Assembly: GCA_013695405.1 (NCBI GenBank)
Contig: JACDAO010000822.1
Location: 1-9,826, forward strand
Origin: Acidobacteriota bacterium
Lineage (GTDB): Bacteria; Acidobacteriota; Vicinamibacteria; Vicinamibacterales; Vicinamibacteraceae
DNA length: 9,826 nt
Direction of reading: 5' to 3'
Notes under the pieces: generated by a model
The model's input: only the letters and a program-made list of their open reading frames with translations
What the model was told of the DNA's origin: nothing
Databases searched by the model: none
Made by a program: the position numbers and the translations under genes
In this document: positions 7,261 to 9,826 of the stretch, one piece after another
How positions within the stretch are numbered: position 1 is the first letter of the stretch
Layout: each line of letters opens with the position of its first letter

Positions 7261-7503
7261 TCAAACCACCTCGGGCGCCGTGCTCTTGCCTTGCTTCGTG
7301 AGGAGCGCCTTGACGGCGTCGGCAGGCGACGGCTGGCTACGGACCTGCGCAGGCGTGAGCGTCTCGAGCGGCTTGGCGCCCAGCGCCAAGTGATCGAGCA
7401 CGGCCTGGTTGTCGGCGGTTGGTTTGGCGGGTGCCTGAGCGGCAACAGGCAGAGCAACTGCCAGCCAGAGGCACGTGCTGGTGGCGGGAGCGCGACTGTT
7501 CAT
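7261..7503 (-). pseudogene. Secreted alpha/beta hydrolase, N-terminal fragment (80 codons)
   Basis: The fragment starts at ATG 7503-7501 with a signal peptide (residues 1-22, LWLAVALPVAAQ/AP). The segment AVLDHLALGAKPLETLTPAQ, then PSPADAVKALLTKQGKSTAPE (to residue 78), resembles the helical cap leader preceding the hydrolase core in secreted acidobacterial alpha/beta hydrolases; this is recalled from family knowledge, not from a search. The frame ends two codons later at TGA 7263-7261, with no PVRIYTP strand, HGGG or GDSAG, so it cannot be a working enzyme alone. The missing continuation in the same style (VDKSAGSTPVRI, then HGGGW) is found at 119-1 on the same strand, and both broken ends share GTGG in the same codon phase. 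It is probably the 5' half of a gene split by the 120-7265 block (inference). It could instead be a small stand-alone exported protein. Confidence 0.6.
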
Positions 7504-7548
7504 GCCGGAGCCGGGTGCAAGGATCCACCGGCCGACCCGAGCAAACCG

Positions 7549-7788
7549 TCAGTCGCGCGGTCGAGCGACTTGGCCGAGTTGAGGCACGCCAGGCTTCTGG
7601 TGCACGGTCAGGGCGCCGCAGGCGTCGCAGCGCACGTACAGCACGTAGTCGGTGCGCACCACGACGCGGCGGGTATCCGCGCTGTCACACTCGGGGCAGA
7701 CTCCTGGATCGAGCCTGCGACGACGGCGGTCGGTGCCGGCGGGCGCCTCGCCAGGTGTCAGTGCCGAACTCTGCGGAAGCAAGCTCAC
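7549..7788 (-). CDS. Small zinc-ribbon protein, function unknown
   Basis: The protein has 79 aa from a GTG at 7788-7786. Two CxxC knuckles, CPEC (residues 31-34) and CDAC (54-57), are separated by 19 residues containing a beta-hairpin-like RRVVVRTDYVLYVRC. This is the pattern of a small rubredoxin-like or TFIIS-like zinc ribbon, with four Cys ligands for one Zn. The N-terminal 30 residues (Arg-rich RRRRR) and the C-terminal tail are probably disordered. There is no signal peptide, so it should be cytoplasmic. Such proteins bind nucleic acid or protein partners, but nothing here points to a specific one. The Shine-Dalgarno is weak and the start is uncertain. It lies 45 bp upstream of the hydrolase fragment on the same strand and could once have been co-transcribed with it. 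Confidence 0.7.
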   Translation of the reverse strand: MSLLPQSSALTPGEAPAGTDRRRRRLDPGVCPECDSADTRRVVVRTDYVLYVRCDACGALTVHQKPGVPQLGQVARPRD

Positions 7789-7890
7789 GCACGCACCGTA
7801 CTATGGATGAGCTGTAAGCACTACTCACGGACGATAGCCCGGGCATGCCGGGGCCGCCTGGGCACCGGGCCGGCCCGACGACGGCATCAG

Positions 7891-8010
7891 CTGGTGCTCG
7901 AACGGGCCCTGGCTGTCGCGCGGATTCGCGCGGCGCGTGAAGCGACTGACCGCACCGGCACCGGAGTCGTGCTCACCGCCCGTTCGGAAGGCCTCATCGT
8001 CGGGCGACCG
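7891..8010 (+). pseudogene. Isocitrate lyase/PEP mutase-family gene remnant (about 40 codons)
   Basis: The plus strand reads RIRAAREATDRTGTGVV (from 7921) then LTARSEGLIVGRP (to 8010), preceded by LVLERALAVA. This matches the style of the isocitrate lyase/phosphoenolpyruvate mutase superfamily, where a helix ERIRAAREA precedes a strand VVLTAR with a conserved Arg and then GRPDL. No other part of the TIM barrel is recognisable upstream (7800-7890) or downstream: after GRP the sequence is unrelated and the minus-strand HAD gene ends at 8036. There is no plausible start or ribosome binding site. I read it as a leftover fragment of a deleted gene. Antisense coincidence is possible but less likely given the continuous family-like stretch. 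Confidence 0.55.
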
Positions 8011-8035
8011 GCCGGGAGTTCACGACGCGCGCCCC

Positions 8036-8644
8036 TTACAGCAGGCCGCGACCCCTCAGGCAGCGCCGCACCCCCTCGACGCCGTCGGCGCGACACGCCT
8101 CGAGCCCGGCCCGCCGTGCCGCCTCGACATTGGCCTCGGCGTCGTCGAAGAACAGCACCGATGCGGCGGGCGCCGCCAGGCGTTCGAGCGCCGCACCGTA
8201 AATCGCCGCGTCCGGTTTGCGCACGCCGAGCTGGTGCGACGAGTACATCGCGTCGAACAGTCCGACCAGCGCCGGGTCCTCGGCGAGCGCGGCCCAGTGC
8301 ACCTCGTTGGAGTTGCTGAGGGCCGCCAGCCGGTAGCGCGGCCGCAGTTCACACAGCAGTTCGCGGGCGCCCGGCAGCAGCCCGCGGCACCACGATCGGT
8401 ACGCGGACAGGAAGGCCCCCGGCTCGAGCGCAATGCCCCAGTCACGGATGAAGCGCTCGGCGAATTGCTCGGTCGACATCGAGCCCATGCCGAATGCCAG
8501 CGAGTGCGGACAACCGATCCAACGAGCCAGCACGTCGGTCGTGGTCGACGGCCCCGGGAGCAGCGCCTGCAGGTCGGCGACGCCGGAGAAATCCACCAGG
8601 ACGCCACCCAAATCGAACAGCAGCACTTCGATAGGTCTCGCCAT
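8036..8644 (-). CDS. HAD-superfamily phosphatase, YihX-like (subfamily IA)
   Basis: The protein has 202 aa from ATG 8644-8642. The four HAD motifs are in order. Motif I is LLFDLGGVLVDF, with nucleophile Asp11; the usual second Asp is replaced by Gly, as in YihX and epoxide-hydrolase-like members. Motif II is LSNSN (Ser110-Asn111). Motif III is the Lys of GVRKPDAAIY (Lys143). Motif IV is FFDDAEAN (Asp167-Asp168). The layout and the SSHQLGVRKP and FFDD.EAN signatures follow YihX, an alpha-D-glucose-1-phosphate phosphatase, so a small sugar phosphate is the likely substrate (inference). The protein is cytosolic and of normal length for the family. The start is supported by motif I at residue 11. 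A weak CGGAG lies 11 bases upstream, next to a perfect 9-bp hairpin (8662-8683). It is divergently oriented to the ferritin-like gene and has no co-directional partner nearby. Confidence 0.9.
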   Translation of the reverse strand: MARPIEVLLFDLGGVLVDFSGVADLQALLPGPSTTTDVLARWIGCPHSLAFGMGSMSTEQFAERFIRDWGIALEPGAFLSAYRSWCRGLLPGARELLCELRPRYRLAALSNSNEVHWAALAEDPALVGLFDAMYSSHQLGVRKPDAAIYGAALERLAAPAASVLFFDDAEANVEAARRAGLEACRADGVEGVRRCLRGRGLL

Positions 8645-8661
8645 GTGCGGGCACGCTCCGG

Positions 8662-8683
8662 GCGAGACGCTCGCGCGTCTCGC
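8662..8683 (-). other. Perfect 9-bp hairpin in the 5' leader of the HAD gene
   Basis: The arms GCGAGACGC (8662-8670) and GCGTCTCGC (8675-8683) are perfect inverted repeats around a TCGC tetraloop. On the minus strand the structure ends just before the weak CGGAG that precedes the HAD ATG by 11 bases, so it could limit ribosome access or be an operator. It has no T tract on either side, so a terminator role is unlikely. Confidence 0.55.
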
Positions 8684-8885
8684 TGAATCACCGCGGTCGC
8701 GGTCGCGGCGCGGGCGGAACCTGCGGCGTGCCCGGCCCCGAGGATTAGAGACGTGCAATCGGCTACCGGCTGCCGTGACGGAGCGCCGGGCCCCACGGCG
8801 TCCAGAATCACGCCGACCGTCTCCGGGCGATACATTCTCGCATCGGGCGCCTGTAATGATAAGCTTACTTTCAAATGGCGGCGCG

Positions 8886-8894
8886 TGGTATACA
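8886..8894 (+). promoter_or_regulatory. Candidate extended -10 promoter for the ferritin-like gene
   Basis: TGGTATACA fits an extended -10 (TGn then TATAxx). It sits just after the AT-richer patch at 8852-8878 and points toward the ferritin-like gene with a leader of about 95 nt. No good -35 is visible at 17 bp, which is tolerated for extended -10 promoters. Confidence 0.4.
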
Positions 8895-8956
8895 CCCTGC
8901 AACGGCCGCCCTGACGTGCCGCGGCTCGACGACATCCGGCGGGCCTTCACAATCGC

Positions 8957-8980
8957 GTGCCGACAGCGGTCGGCACTTTT
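8957..8980 (+). terminator. Hairpin plus TTTT in the leader of the ferritin-like gene (terminator or attenuator-like)
   Basis: The arms GTGCCGAC (8957-8964) and GTCGGCAC (8969-8976) pair perfectly around AGCG, followed directly by TTTT (8977-8980). It resembles a short intrinsic terminator. Its position, only four bases before the GGAG of the ferritin-like gene and downstream of the candidate promoter, suggests attenuation or leader control rather than the end of an upstream gene, since no plus-strand gene ends here. Confidence 0.45.
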
Positions 8981-8983
8981 CGC

Positions 8984-8987
8984 GGAG
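8984..8987 (+). promoter_or_regulatory. Ribosome binding site of the ferritin-like gene
   Basis: GGAG lies eight bases before ATG 8996. It supports that start over the in-frame GTG at 8957, which lies inside the hairpin. Confidence 0.65.
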
Positions 8988-8995
8988 TCGATTGC

Positions 8996-9814
8996 ATGAG
9001 CAAGACCAAGGCTGTACAAGCACTCGTTGAGTGCGGTGTGACCCGTCGGTCCTTTGCACGCAGCGTGATGCTGGGTGGTGCGGCGCTTGGCGGCGCCGCG
9101 CTCCTGACCAGCGAACAGGACGTCCTGGCGCAGAGCCTGACCGACGCCGACATCCTGAATTTCGCCTTGAACCTGGAGTATCTGGAGGCCGAGTTCTATA
9201 CGGTCGCGACCACCGGTCGGCGAATCGCCGATGTCGGCATCGGCATTACCGGCACCGGCCGCGGTGGAGACACCGTCGGCGGCAGCCGGGTCTCCCTCAA
9301 TGAGCGCAACATGACGGTTGCGGCGCAGATTGCCCTCGACGAACAGGCCCACGTCCGGTTCCTGCGGCAGGCCCTGGGCAACGCCGCCGTCGCCAAGCCG
9401 GCCATCAATCTGGCGGCGCTTGGTATCGGCTACAACAACGCCAACGAGTTCCTGACGCTCGCCCGCGCCTTCGAGGATCTCGGCGTCAGTGCCTACGCCG
9501 GAGCGGCGGCCTTCATCGGCAATCGCGGCACTCTGACCGCCACTGCGCAGATTGCCCTGACCGAAGGCCAGCACGCCGGGGTGCTGCGTCTGCTGATCAG
9601 CGACGCAGGCGCGGCGGTGCCGATGGTCGATGGACGGGATGTCCCGCCGCTCGGGTCGCCCGGCGGGCGGCTGTTCCAGGTCGACGGCGCCGGCCTCTCG
9701 ACGATCCGGACACCTGGCCAGGTGCTGGCCGTGGCTTACGCGTCGGCCACCGCCGGCACACGCTCCGGCGGCTTCTTCCCCAACGGCGTCAACGGCACCA
9801 TCGCCAGCGTCTAG
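8996..9814 (+). CDS. Tat-exported ferritin-like domain protein (Ferritin_2 / desiccation-related type)
   Basis: The protein has 272 aa and is complete, ending at TAG 9812-9814. Residues 1-46 form a twin-arginine signal: TRRSFARS, then the hydrophobic VMLGGAALGGAALL, with cleavage near VLAQ/S. The mature part is a four-helix ferritin-like domain with carboxylate/His metal-ligand candidates in the expected helices: NLEYLEAEFY (59-68), DEQAHVRFL (115-123), ARAFEDLGVSAYAGAA (157-172) and TEGQHAGVLR (189-198). This matches the Ferritin_2 family, which includes plant desiccation-related Pcc13-62-like proteins. Bacterial members are periplasmic or surface proteins with unproven roles in metal binding or stress. 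The C-terminal 70 residues are Gly/Pro-rich (GSPGGRLFQVDG), as is common in the family. The start is chosen for the GGAG and the Tat signal position. The leader holds a hairpin with TTTT. No partner gene is visible; any downstream neighbour is outside the window. Confidence 0.9.
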   Translation: MSKTKAVQALVECGVTRRSFARSVMLGGAALGGAALLTSEQDVLAQSLTDADILNFALNLEYLEAEFYTVATTGRRIADVGIGITGTGRGGDTVGGSRVSLNERNMTVAAQIALDEQAHVRFLRQALGNAAVAKPAINLAALGIGYNNANEFLTLARAFEDLGVSAYAGAAAFIGNRGTLTATAQIALTEGQHAGVLRLLISDAGAAVPMVDGRDVPPLGSPGGRLFQVDGAGLSTIRTPGQVLAVAYASATAGTRSGGFFPNGVNGTIASV

Positions 9815-9826
9815 GGCAGATACCGG

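Larger units (their letters stand above)
8645..8995. other. 351-bp divergent intergenic region
   Basis: The region lies between the HAD start (minus) and the ferritin-like start (plus). It is GC-rich apart from a short AT-richer island at about 8852-8878, which fits a promoter zone. It holds a perfect hairpin near each gene start, a candidate extended -10 at 8886-8894 and a CGCGGTCGCGGTCGCGG-type short reiteration at 8692-8708. Frames open through it on both strands, but none resembles a known protein or has a good ribosome binding site, so I call no gene here. Confidence 0.6.

Noticed and set aside
120..7265. Classical transposon or integron boundaries for the 7.1-kb block
   Set aside because: No transposase, recombinase, attC-like structure or convincing terminal inverted repeat is visible. 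The 4-bp GTGG at the joints is short enough to be chance, so I report only a possible insertion.
7291..8319. Plus-strand 342-codon frame spanning the hydrolase fragment, zinc-ribbon and HAD genes
   Set aside because: Most of it is antisense to genes with clear motifs. Only the 7891-8010 stretch looks family-like, and I treat that as an isolated remnant.
8645..8895. Minus-strand frame upstream of the HAD gene that could encode a small protein
   Set aside because: It runs out of frame into the HAD gene, contains the hairpin region, is Arg/Ala-rich and has no family resemblance or convincing ribosome site.

Overview
The window is GC-rich and reads like an Acidobacteriota chromosome, most likely from the Vicinamibacteria. 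That placement is inferred from family content: a TonB-dependent receptor with an N-terminal carboxypeptidase-regulatory-like domain, a CRTAC1-type FG-GAP/ASPIC-UnbV protein beside a TPR protein, and a Tat-exported ferritin-like protein. No rRNA, tRNA, CRISPR array, transposase or integrase was found.

Layout. Positions about 120-7265 hold a minus-strand set read right to left: a complete 1140-aa outer-membrane receptor (7049 to 3627), a secreted TPR protein (3470 to 2055), a secreted beta-propeller-like CRTAC1 protein (2041 to 374), and the first ~86 codons of a neutral-ceramidase-like enzyme (377 to about 121). The last three are tightly spaced and the final two overlap, so they look like one transcription unit. 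The likely theme is outer-membrane uptake or surface processing of a substrate, but the substrate is not visible in the sequence.

The main oddity is at the edges of this set. On the same strand, 7503-7261 encodes a signal peptide plus the N-terminal segment of a secreted alpha/beta hydrolase. Positions 119-1 encode the next segment of such a hydrolase, ending in the HGGGW oxyanion-hole motif. Both broken ends carry the tetranucleotide GTGG in the same codon phase, so deleting 120-7265 would rejoin a continuous reading frame. The 7.1-kb block therefore appears to split a hydrolase gene, by an undescribed insertion, a rearrangement, or an assembly chimera. The ceramidase-like gene is cut at the same left edge. 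Two single-base frameshifts lie within 150 bp of the window start.

To the right are a 79-aa zinc-ribbon protein (minus), an orphan 40-codon piece of an isocitrate lyase/PEP mutase-family gene (plus), a YihX-like HAD phosphatase (minus), a 351-bp divergent intergenic region with two perfect hairpins and a candidate extended -10 promoter, and a complete Tat-signal ferritin-like protein (plus) ending 12 bp before the window edge.
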